Shown: one piece after another, positions 9,486 through 18,671 of the stretch
Layout: every line of letters starts with the position of its first letter
Numbering within the stretch: the first letter of the stretch is position 1
Assembly (NCBI GenBank): GCA_910592205.1
Contig: CAJVPJ010000671.1
Coordinates: 1 to 19,215, forward strand
Direction: 5' to 3'
Length of the DNA stretch: 19,215 bases
Origin: Paraglomus occultum
Lineage: Eukaryota > Glomeromycota > Glomeromycetes > Paraglomerales > Paraglomeraceae
Program-made: the position numbers and the translations under genes
Notes under the pieces: model-generated
The model's database searches: none
What the model was told of the DNA's origin: nothing
The model's input: only the letters and a program-made list of their open reading frames with translations

Positions 9486-12010
9486 TTAATAACCAAATAT
9501 TGTATTCATACCTGCAGCTGAATCCAAGTCATAGTTATTTCTCGGTTTAGGCAAATCTCCAGTAGGTAAAAGCTTACTAGAATATTTACTCTCTTTCTCG
9601 AGACGTGATAAGGGTGTTACATCGTTATAATAGATAGTGTTCCACGTGTTGTCATTCCTCACTTTATATTTAAGCTCACGTATATCACGCCAAAGTGTCC
9701 TTGCATCCGGACGCTTATAAGGATCAGCATCACAACACTGCTCGGCAAGTTTCTTGTATTCCTCTGGTGCAGAATCAGGCATCGATGGTCGTAGTCCACC
9801 CATAATATCGCATATTAAATCTCTATCAAACTGTCTATCTCTAAAAGGTGGTTCACCAGTAGCAATCAAATACATGATGATACCAAAAGAATACACATCA
9901 GATTTCTGTGTAAATTTGCAGGTATGGAAGACTTCCGGTGCAATAAAGGGTAAAACGCCTCGAACGGTTAAATTTTGTTGACGTGAATTCACTGATCGCG
10001 CGAGACCAAAATCGCATATCAATGATTTACGCCATTCATAGAAATCGACATCGTCATCGTCATCGTCATGTATAACAACGTTTCCGCTATGAAGATCACA
10101 ATGTATTAATCCCATACGATGGATGAACTCTAGATAATTCGCAATATTACTCAAACGCTCCAATTTCATTCTCCACGTCAATGTGTTAATATTTTGATCT
10201 AAATAAGACAAAAGACTACCATTGTTAGCATATTGCATAACAATTATGTACTCTTTTGTTTCTGGGTCTTGTGTGGCTCCGTAAAGTTGAAGGAAGTTAT
10301 AATATAAACACTTGGCATGATTTCTGAACTGTTAAATAAAATAATATAGAGTCAGATTAAATAGCGATTTAATTAATACTACCAATTATTGCTTACCTCG
10401 GATATGAATAATTCCGGCGTTTCGTCAAAACTGTTAAACCGTTTGAGTACAACTGTTTCCGCCATATTCTCTACTTCTAAATAGTTTCTATATTTGGCAG
10501 TGTAAACTGTTCCATAACCACCAGATCCTATCTGCTTAATGTCATAAAAGTCACTGTATTGCATGTACTCAACATCTTCGTTAATATGTATAAATCTGTC
10601 CAATATTGCATGGACGTCGTGGTAGAACACTAAATAGTATTTCCGAGTAGATGGTTCCTGAGTGATCCCAATTATCCAAATATTATCAGGTGTTAATATC
10701 TCCGGGTATTCCTTGGTCAGCTATAAAAATACAACCGTTATAGCAATAATCAAATCAGTGTTAAATGCACGGTACGAACTATCAATTGCATCGCTTACGC
10801 GTGAAATAATTTACCTGATGAAAATCAAAAAATTGATCGTTTTGTTCGTCAACTATCTTTTTGAGCGTCACTCTTGTTGATTCAATCATTGTCAAATCCG
10901 CTACATGTGTGCATCCATGGCGTAATGATGTCATTTCTTGTACGTTTGTCAATAGAGAATATTCGACCCATTGTATATATGCATCATATTTATTCCTTGT
11001 ATTACTCCATGACTCTATAATAACTGAATCCAATGACTTGTTACCAGTTGTCCAATCAAGAGGTCGTGGTGCTTTACAGTCACAACAAAATGCATTTATA
11101 TGACGTTTATACGCAGCTGCACACGCCAGACATAATCCATGTCCTTTTATGAGATAATACTTTTGATCGCTTGCTTTGTATGTAAATCCGATGGTAGCCC
11201 AAACGTTTGTGGTAGGAATATCTGGATATTTATCGCACAACTAATGATACATAATAATAAATCAATAATTATTTAAACCATTCAATAAATATGACGCATA
11301 AGTAAATAGTTTACCTCGGCATAATATAAATCATGTGTCTCGTCTGTAATCTCAAGTGGAATTAATTTAACAATTACGTAATAAGAAATAGGTAGACCAT
11401 ACAAGTCTCCATATCCATCTCCCCTATCTTCAATACAATCGAATGGAATCCATTCCAAATAGGCGTCATTTGGAGAGTTTGTTTGTAGTTGAGATTTCTT
11501 AATAAAGTCATCGAGTTGGTGATTGTTGCTAGTCCACCCATCGGATAATTGTTTATAACCACAAATGCACCACACGGGACTACATCGGAGTATTCCACAT
11601 GTGGAGCAGAAGCCATATCGAGAATAACAATGGTAAAAGAGTTTACGAGCAACCATGTAATAGTTATTGTCATTAGACTTGGTAAACCCCTTTATGAGTC
11701 CGTTGCGCCCTTCAAGCCATTTCTTATATCGTCTAAAGTTATTGTCATTGTTATTGTACTTGTGTGTTGGAAGTGAGTATATTCTAGCAAACTCACTCGC
11801 AAATGTTGGTGTACATTCTTCGCTACTTCCAAGGAATAGCAACATTATCGTCGTTTTACCATATCTCGTTTTGCGAACAGCGTAATAGACGTTGTTAAGT
11901 TGAGTTGACTCTATATCGCTGATTTCCTCGTAAGGAATCCATTCAAGTCTTAATCCAACCCCCTCCAGGGAGAATTGAACCAAGTTGTCAATTGCTGGAA
12001 CTAATGACAT
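9486..12010 (-). CDS. TKL-type protein kinase with three degenerate N-lobe modules and two Cys ribbons, four exons
   Basis: Exons 12010-11315, 11240-10815, 10720-10397 and 10328-9486 join with phase-0 GT-AG introns of 74, 94 and 68 nt to 762 residues. The C-terminal kinase looks active: Gly loop IGSGGYGTVY (438-447), VVLK with Lys467, Glu482 in helix C, the HRD-type loop HCDLHSGN (558-565) with Asp560 and Asn565, DFG 588-590, APE 612-614, and C-lobe SDVYSFGIIMYLIATGEPPF. A poly-Asp run (570-575) precedes DFG. Upstream are three N-lobe-like copies without a Gly loop, starting at EWIPYEEISDI (23), EWIPFDCIED (186) and QWVEYSLLTNV (322). The first two are each followed by a Cys ribbon (C135/138/148/150; C269/272/284/287) and a W-T-S/T-x-N linker. 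Such kinases with Cys-rich leaders are, to my knowledge, expanded in Glomeromycotina; substrates are unknown. No signal peptide or membrane segment is seen, so it is probably cytoplasmic. A paralogue starts at 18672. Confidence 0.9.
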
Positions 12011-12765
12011 CGTTTGAATAACAGGGTTTACTCATCGGGGAGAGACTTTATTATTATTATTATTGTGTTACATCACGCGGATCACCAAGGTATACAAAGT
12101 TTACTAAAGTTGCATTGTACCGGTTATCGAAGTTCGGATACAAGACGTTTACATCGCTTCATAATCAGTACGCTTTCTAGTCCCATCAGGACAGGTTTGG
12201 TACCCCGAACCGCTAAGGCGAGATGAGTGGAATAGTTTATCTCTTTTCGTGACGGAATTACCTACGGTACTTAAATTATTGCGTATCGATGTGCAGCACA
12301 TTAACTGTATGGACTAAAAACTATCAGTATTAGACTTGTAGACTCCAATGTTGTTTTTTTCTTCGGGCTAGTGATTTATCATCAAATTTTAAATATGCTT
12401 ATTTACATGCAATGCTGAATGACCGTGTAGGTAGTTGACTCATAAAATTGTGATCAGGCAACAATTTGATATCATAATGTTTATTTTGGGACAATGCCAT
12501 ATATTAAAGGTCACATAGATAATCGAAGTAACTAACGCTAAGGCAAGATTCAACAAGAAATAGCCTGCTTTCGTTGTTTTCGTTCCTTCAGAGTATTTTG
12601 GAAATCATGATCAAGTATTCGTAGATCAATGGCTTCTCTTAATCCTCAACCGCTCTTCAAATGTTCGCTTTAAAAACGTTCTATGCAATCCGACATTTAT
12701 AAAGATCGATAACTTTTATATTTGTAAAACCATGAAATTACTGCAAACAAAGTGAACAAGCCTTT
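12011..12765. other. Intergenic; 5' region of the kinase gene
   Basis: No supported gene. A (TTA)n microsatellite lies at about 12049-12063, immediately upstream of the kinase start. The remainder is AT-rich sequence in which only very short frames are open. Confidence 0.4.
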
Positions 12766-13011
12766 TTAATAAGTATTTCCAAGCACCGTACTGATCAGCT
12801 TTTTGAGAGTTGCCATCGCCTGAAGCCGACATACAAAATCGGACGGAATATCCAACACTAACGTCTGAAGGATAGTACCAAAGTGTAAGAAACTGACAAC
12901 CTCAATAGAGTTTTATCAACACAATTTGAGCCTTCTATCATCTAAACGCCAATTGCATACTCCTCTGGTGACTCCGTGTCTGTCCAATCTTGCCTTAATT
13001 TTCTTCCTCAT
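12766..13011 (-). pseudogene. Broken LRR/F-box-like fragment with two in-frame stops
   Basis: From ATG at 13011 one frame reads MRKKIKARLDRHGVTRGVCN..., meets TGA TAA (12918-12913), then continues in the same frame as EVVSFLHFGTILQTLVLDIP and SDFVCRLQAMATLKKLIS to TAA at 12768-12766. The second part has the spaced Leu/Ile pattern of an LRR repeat and resembles the C-terminal style of the F-box gene 0.5 kb upstream on the same strand. A 68-nt intron (donor GTATGC at 12960, AG at 12894-12893) would bypass the stops but shifts into another open frame, so it does not rescue the LRR-like frame. The simplest reading is a remnant of an F-box/LRR gene. A chance open frame or a small spliced gene is possible. 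Confidence 0.3.
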
Positions 13012-13523
13012 GTATAATATGTTCTATCCCTATTTACTATTGAATCATACTAACCCGGAAAGATATTACTTTCACTGTTTACAATGATTGCTACACATTT
13101 CTGTAATAAATTTGATAGCAATGAATGATGTCACTTACTTGAACAAGTCATCGTATATTATAATACTTTATAGGCAATCGCTAAATATGGTTGGTTACAC
13201 AAGAAATGCTGTAAAGTTAACAAGTGTGAGTGCTGGTCATGAAAAATTGTAAACCATACATTAACATGTTTTGAGACATACAGTTCATAGTTTATTACAG
13301 TAAAATTCGACGTTAAAAAAAACTGTAAAGAGCCTCCTACTACTACTACGTTATTATTCATTCACGACAAATTATTTAACTACAATTAGCTAATTAAACG
13401 AACAGTAACTCCTACTTTATCACTGTGCCAAAGAACAACAACATAAATAAACTGACAAAAAAAAACACATCTCTTTTCATATATCCCACTTTTTCACTTC
13501 TATTATACAGTCATTCACCTCAC
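13012..13523. other. Intergenic; 3' region of the F-box gene
   Basis: AT-rich, with no supported coding frame. The minus-strand open frame over 13158-13361 has noise-like composition. The 3' UTR of the F-box gene should lie at the right side of this stretch. Confidence 0.4.
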
Positions 13524-15290
13524 TCAGTCAAAATCAACCGACAATTTAGCAACTGCAGATTGATTATGCAGAACCTTCTTTATCTTAAACTTTCTCCTTC
13601 CAGCATATCCCGTTATCACTTCCTTGTTCTCATCCTCACCCCCATAACTATACAACGTTAACGACTTCATTTGTGCTTTACACTGTCCAAGAAATACCTT
13701 CACTGCCTGAATTTGGAATGCGCAATGCGTTCCTATAGACAACACTCGCAAGGAAGCCGGCACATCCGCCCCCAGACTGCTCAACACACTGCTCATATCG
13801 TGCACCACTCTAACGTCCGTCCCTCTATCAATTACCATTTCTACTAAATTCTTTGTTGCTCGAAACAGAATACACAATTTATTCAGCGCTTCGTGCTGAA
13901 GTGCGAGATGCAGTACTACTAGATTAGGACAATGTCTGGCCAAATGCTCAATTAGCGTGCTCCCCGATCCGATACCTTTCACAGAAAGTACCTTCAACTC
14001 CCTCAAACTACCGCCAGCATTTTTCAGCACCTCGTACAAGGGGGCCGCATCACATGCAGTATCCGCTATCTCTAAACCACTCAGCTGGGGAAATTTACAA
14101 CCAGTGAATCCATCAATAATACCATTTATCGAAGTACACTTGCTGAATTTCAATGTTTCCAGCTGTCTGCAGTTGATCTTGTCGCGCGGTTTACTACAAG
14201 CAAAGAACTTGCAATCTACAAACTCGAGCTGCCTGATCGCATTATCACTATTTTGTAACACAAGCAGAGGATCAGCTCCCATAAAGTGGCATTCTGTAAA
14301 TTGCAAATATCGTAACGTGCGCCGCTGGCTATCCAGCGAAGGCAAAACCTTGAATGTATTGAAACATCGACATAGAATGAAAATCTCTAGCTTCCTCTGA
14401 CTTCGAATCAATGTCGAAAGGGCTTCGTGCACACCTTCTTCCCGCTCAAATAGTCCATCTGCCGTCAATACAGAGATTTCACGACAATATTCCGACATGG
14501 ATTCAAATATTTCCCTTTTCTCGTAATCTCCAGAACACACAAACCCCCAAAGCTGTGAGAGTGCCTTTCTCGCTCCAGGAAATGTGGGCAAAGCGACGTG
14601 CGCTGTTTGCACTTCATTCCATTTATATTCTATACGAGATGTGCCCAAACACAAGAGATCGAACGTCGAACATTTGGATAGAAACATCTTTGCTAATTCC
14701 GCGCCAATCTTGGAAATGGGAAAATAATTCGCCAAGTCATTGTGTGACCTTGTCTTGGAAGTCCACTCGGCCACGCGTTTCTCAAACTCGGCTTCTGATT
14801 TATAATGAGATTTTTCCCAGTCGAATATTGCGATATACAGCTCCTGATAATGCAATTCGCGTAGAAATGAGGGATAGTCAAAGAGCGGAGTCGATTTATC
14901 CAACAGTTTTATTCCTAAATACTTTCTCTGTTCCGGCGACAAAAATCGAAGATACATATCGATCAGCCATCTACCAGTCTTCATCGGTTGATAGTTGAAC
15001 GGTCGACGCCAAAGAATAGGTGCCACAATCTCACACCACGTTCGGTTCACAAGCATGCAGGATCTCAGTGATTTTATGTCGTCCTGGCCGTGTTGGCGGT
15101 ATTTGGTTTCGGCTCCTATTTCTCGACATGAATGAAGACTAGACGCCTGCAAATATACTAAGATTTTTATTATGCATTCTGGTGGCAGATTGCACGCGCG
15201 TGTTATGCTGCTGGGACAAGCGCTTGGGCGAGTAACGACAGGATGCGGGATTAGGCTGGAGACCGTGCGCCGTCGTTTTCTACTGCCCAT
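13524..15290 (-). CDS. F-box protein with leucine-rich-repeat-like C-terminal region, single exon
   Basis: An uninterrupted 588-residue frame starts at ATG 15290 (MGSRKRRRTVSS, a basic N-terminus). The F-box spans about residues 35-97: LPPECIIKILVYLQ, then a roughly 20-residue polar insertion, then DIKSLRSCMLVNRTWCEIVA and PILWRRPF, the usual 'L-P-E-I-L ... L-V-N-R-x-W ... LW' pattern. Residues from about 230 to 560 show irregular LRR-like strands (LRYLQFTECHF, IRQLEFVDCKFF, LETLKFSKCTSI, LSGLEIADTACD, LRELKVLSVKGIG, LVVLHLALQHE). F-box proteins bind Skp1 and recruit targets, probably through the LRR-like part, to an SCF ubiquitin ligase; the target is unknown. Large families of this type occur in Glomeromycotina. 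A pyrimidine-rich stretch ending in ACAACAG lies 6 nt before the ATG, suggesting a 5' UTR intron. Confidence 0.88.
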   Translation of the reverse strand: MGSRKRRRTVSSLIPHPVVTRPSACPSSITRACNLPPECIIKILVYLQASSLHSCREIGAETKYRQHGQDDIKSLRSCMLVNRTWCEIVAPILWRRPFNYQPMKTGRWLIDMYLRFLSPEQRKYLGIKLLDKSTPLFDYPSFLRELHYQELYIAIFDWEKSHYKSEAEFEKRVAEWTSKTRSHNDLANYFPISKIGAELAKMFLSKCSTFDLLCLGTSRIEYKWNEVQTAHVALPTFPGARKALSQLWGFVCSGDYEKREIFESMSEYCREISVLTADGLFEREEGVHEALSTLIRSQRKLEIFILCRCFNTFKVLPSLDSQRRTLRYLQFTECHFMGADPLLVLQNSDNAIRQLEFVDCKFFACSKPRDKINCRQLETLKFSKCTSINGIIDGFTGCKFPQLSGLEIADTACDAAPLYEVLKNAGGSLRELKVLSVKGIGSGSTLIEHLARHCPNLVVLHLALQHEALNKLCILFRATKNLVEMVIDRGTDVRVVHDMSSVLSSLGADVPASLRVLSIGTHCAFQIQAVKVFLGQCKAQMKSLTLYSYGGEDENKEVITGYAGRRKFKIKKVLHNQSAVAKLSVDFD

Positions 15291-16013
15291 TTTGTCCTGT
15301 TGTAAGCAACAATAATAAAAGTTAATATATGAGGACTATAGACATGTGAGGATACGCATGCATGAATGCTATGAATTAAAAATGGAAAATTGACTATGAA
15401 AACAATAATGAGAAACGATATCAGAGACACTCGTATCGTGTGTCGCGGCCAGAATGACTATAATAAAAACCATTCTACACGTTCCCTTTCTTCAAGTATG
15501 TGGTCTAATCATTCACTCGACGGACGCATTAAAGAGCAAACTGGTACAACTGGCCATTCCGAGGAGGAAAAAATTACTAATGGTGTACATTACCAGTAGC
15601 TTGATTACGTTCTCGAATATCCAGAATGTAGTCCGCAGCAGCCAAAACACTAGTTTACTTGTAGGTGACAGTTTGAAAGACTATCTTTGTTAGGACAGAG
15701 TATGGGAGACCTGCTGCTAAAGCAGTAGTTGTATGGGAGCAAAGGACGGAATGGTAAAAACGTGTAATTGGAAAAAAGAATGCAAAAAAGCAAACAAATG
15801 CTCTTATTCGTGTAACTGTGCATGGAATGATTTATTGGGCGCAAGCTTTTGTATGACGTAATAATGTAAATCCCGTAGTAAAAAATATTCTTTTTTGGCT
15901 TTTTTGGGCGGAATTTCGCACAGTGTTTCGAGAGTTGTATCGAGATGCCAACAACAGTTATTAATTTGATATTGGGATTAAGGAATGAAATAAACAAAGT
16001 ATGGAAAGACAAT
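15291..16013. other. Intergenic; upstream of the F-box gene
   Basis: The promoter and perhaps a 5' UTR exon of the minus-strand F-box gene should lie at the left side of this stretch. Open frames on both strands here (for example minus 15650-16012 and plus 15454-15693) have low-complexity, AT-driven composition and no recognisable motif. I do not call them genes. Confidence 0.35.
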
Positions 16014-16337
16014 TTACAAGTTAATTATTACAAGCCCCCAAAACTTTGTCACGACTATTTGTAATTTGTATGGTGATGAAACTTGGCGTTCCTGCATTGT
16101 TATGTCAGCATCCACCTTTACAGTCTGCTGGTCAAACTTGTGTTCCTGATCCCATCAATCAATACGTACTGGACCTTCTTTTTTGCTGCTTAAAAAGACC
16201 CCGTTGCACGATGTTGTTTTTTTTTCTTGCATTGCGTTACATTGCCTTTCATTTGGGGGTTGTAATAGATCATCAGTATTACACGCACAATGTCCATCTT
16301 TTCTTGCCGTGAGGAGATTATGAATTCGGAGGTCCAT
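16014..16337 (-). pseudogene. 108-codon frame broken by one TGA; possible recent pseudogene
   Basis: ATG at 16337 opens MDLRIHNLLTARKDGHCACN... ending KKEGPVRID at TGA 16157-16155. The same frame then continues for 46 codons, WDQEHKFDQQTVKVDADITM and QERQVSSPYKLQIVVTKFWG, to TAA at 16016-16014. The second half is strikingly protein-like (mixed charged and hydrophobic residues, no repeats). GTACGT ... CAG brackets the stop exactly in phase, but that would be a 24-nt intron, far below the sizes seen elsewhere here. I therefore favour a gene broken by a single nonsense change, or a sequencing error. Family not recognised. Confidence 0.3.
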
Positions 16338-16646
16338 GACGAGACAGTTATTGAATCTTGAACGATAGACCGCTAACGTTCAGGGAATTAACGAATATCC
16401 AATAATCCTGCCAAGCAGAATGCTTTTTGAAAGATCAAAGAGTGGTTACAGATTCAGTTTTGTCAAAAAAAAAAAGATCTCGTATTTTTAATTAAAGTGT
16501 TCCCTAATCAGAAGGATTTGACTATTGGGAAATTATTAAACAAGGGTAATTATAGATGGTTGTTTACGTGAATACAAACGGTTTCATTGATAATACGTCG
16601 GATGACTGTCAAATCCTCTGTTTCAAGTTCGATGTTTTGAGCTATC
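16338..16646. other. Intergenic, nothing supported
   Basis: AT-rich sequence with an A11 run at about 16466-16476 and no coding frame of note on either strand. Confidence 0.4.
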
Positions 16647-16929
16647 TCAGGACTCCTCTATAATTCGACGTATTCGAATTTTCGTCGTTTTTTGCGGACT
16701 TACACAACAAGAATTTCTGTATAATCTCATCATCGTCGAGTGCTGCGTTTGCAATTTCCACATTTTCCACGGCAACAAACACGAACAAAAGTATAAAATA
16801 GATGTCTAACATTACCACTAGCATCCAGTGGATCGGAGTGTTTTCAGCTTTCGCTGACACATCTCCCGCTTCTGTTCGGCACTCAATGACATAATATAAG
16901 GCCTTTTTTCGATCTGAGAGCGTAAACAT
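16647..16929 (-). CDS. Doubtful small gene, 69-95 aa
   Basis: ATG at 16929 gives a 95-residue frame to 16642 with one hydrophobic stretch (MLVVMLDIYFILLFVFVAV) and an acidic segment ALDDDEIIQKFLL. The hydrophobic stretch coincides with a possible 73-nt intron (donor GTAATG at 16815, acceptor CGCAG at 16743), so it may be an intron read as protein. Removing it gives 69 residues ending IRIRRIIEES at TGA 16649-16647. An alternative ATG at 16892 in another frame reads MSLSAEQKREMCQRKLKTL but meets a stop. Three competing readings make any one doubtful. No family recognised. Confidence 0.2.
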
Positions 16930-18671
16930 ACCATGGGAATTTCTATTATATTAATGTTGGTCGGATAATCGAAAATTTATATCACAAAATTGATGCAGCC
17001 GGTCGAATGGTCGACAGAGAATCTATCAATTAACCTTTAAATGGAAATGATTTGACTATTGTAGACGTAATTGTAGTATTACTATTACTGGCTTAATTAA
17101 GCGGTTGAATTGACAATTTTCAAGGTTTGACAAAAAAACCAGGGAAAAACTGCATGAAAAGATTGACATAAGACTGTACGGTTATTTTAAAAAAAAAGCA
17201 AATTAATAAAACTTTCCTACCAGACACATATGCAATTGATATATTCTATTCCGTTTATATTACGTCGTTGTTACATTCTCTTGATTGTCAGCACTACATA
17301 ATTGTTGTTATCGTTATTGTTGTAATCACCTTTCTTATCATGTCATTAATCGGCATAATAATAATAGTAATTTTACAATTGTAAAATTAGATAACTAATA
17401 ATAGTTGCCTTTCCATTTATTGCGTTTACTACTTGATGTACTTTTGTGTTTGTTTTATACCTCGCATATTTTTTATAGTTAACCGTATACTTTGATTAAA
17501 TATACCGCTCTTTTCTCCAACAACACACGTCCAGTTTATGTGTGTGTATGTTGAAAATACTAAATTTTTCATAATGAAAATTTTGATTGGTATGTCAGTT
17601 GGTTTTTTAACTTATTTTATTAATTTATTTTAGTTTCAACTGCTTGACCGGAATTTCCACTACATTCAATTACATTAACATTATAGTTTACAATGCGCGA
17701 AAAAAAAAATGGAGTAGAATCATTGCAAGAAGCTATCCAATATATGTGACGTTTTTCATTTCCGCTCGTAATGAATACTTGACGTTAATCAATGTAGAAG
17801 CTTTCTTTTGTTAACACAACAGCCGGCCATCCTTAATGATAACAACATGGAATACCATCTATCATACTGATGTAAAACTGCTGTCACGTCTTGAAAAAAA
17901 AATAGTAAATATTCTAGTAACGCAACGCTCAAAGCATTACATTATCTTGGTTTGTTTATCTGTCTTGTTAAGCTAGGGCTATCACACGACTGCTCTCTTA
18001 TAAGCAATGCGATTATACTGTACGTTGTAATTCAAACGTTGTGCACAAACTAAAGGTGATCGTTCAAATCTAAATAGCAAGCCACAGATATGCTTTGCTA
18101 ACAAAATTTCTCAAATATGCCTTCATTACCATAATTCTAATTGAATTTCTCTAGATTTATACCAATACCAATGGTAAATAGTCATACGAGTAACGAATTA
18201 CGGTAAACACAATCAGCATGACCAAATTGCAGTCATTGTCAGAAATTCAATGTCATTTTTTAGTTGAAAGTTGCCTACCGACACTTGAACATCAACAACT
18301 TGGGTTTTAATTCCTACAGGAGCTTGCGGCAACATTTGGTGAAACTATAGTACAACCTCAGGATTAAGTATAGTTTGAATTAGTACACAACTTTTGCCAC
18401 AATATGTCAACGATAGAAACTACAGTCCTTAGATAGACTTAAACGTGCACGGTTAACCTCTAAACGCAAAATAAAGTAAAATATAATAAACGTGTTCTGT
18501 CCTTATGACAAAAATTTTCGGTATAGAATTATGCATATTTACTAATACTAATACTAAAGGCAATCATTTTCAACCGAAGGTGTCCTTTTTTGGTAGTTGA
18601 TTGTCAGTGAATGTAAAGTGTGCAGTGTAACACAATTAAGTGTTGGCTTGAGAAATTCGCTAACTAAAACT
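16930..18671. other. Long AT-rich spacer upstream of the second kinase-family gene
   Basis: No supported gene on either strand. It contains the 22-bp palindrome at 17368-17389, several A or T runs, and ACTAAT repeats at 18541-18557. The last part presumably holds the promoter of the gene starting at 18672. It shows no obvious similarity to the sequence upstream of the paralogue at 12010, so the duplication boundary lies at or near the start codon. Confidence 0.4.
17368..17389. repeat. 22-bp perfect palindrome
   Basis: The two halves (17368-17378 and 17379-17389) are exact reverse complements with no spacer, centred on CAATTG. It lies in intergenic AT-rich DNA about 1.3 kb upstream of the second kinase-family gene. 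It could be a binding site for a dimeric factor or simply chance. Confidence 0.7.

Noticed and set aside
10379-12010. Open frames at 11282-12010, 10782-11240 and 10379-10630 (-) as separate small genes
   Set aside because: Each ends at a good donor and the next begins at a good acceptor in phase with the kinase frame; they are exons of one gene.
12539-12997. 12-bp inverted repeat (12539-12550 and 12986-12997) as terminal repeats of a mobile element
   Set aside because: Arms are short, do not extend, have no target-site duplication and enclose no transposase; chance is plausible in 19 kb.
13957-14998. Long plus-strand frames opposite the F-box gene
   Set aside because: They are antisense shadows of a well-supported 588-residue F-box protein.
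16130-16180. 24-nt intron removing the stop at 16155-16157
   Set aside because: All other introns here are at least 68 nt; a 24-nt spliceosomal intron is not credible without transcript data.
15650-16312. Minus frame 15650-16012 and plus frame 16046-16312
   Set aside because: The first is AT-driven and rich in Ser/Ile/Asn without domains; the second is antisense to the more protein-like broken frame at 16014-16337.
4964-18557. ACTAAT repeats at 4964-4980 and 18541-18557 as a dispersed or telomeric repeat
   Set aside because: Only two or three short units each with unrelated flanks; probably coincidental, although ACTAA resembles an intron branch site.
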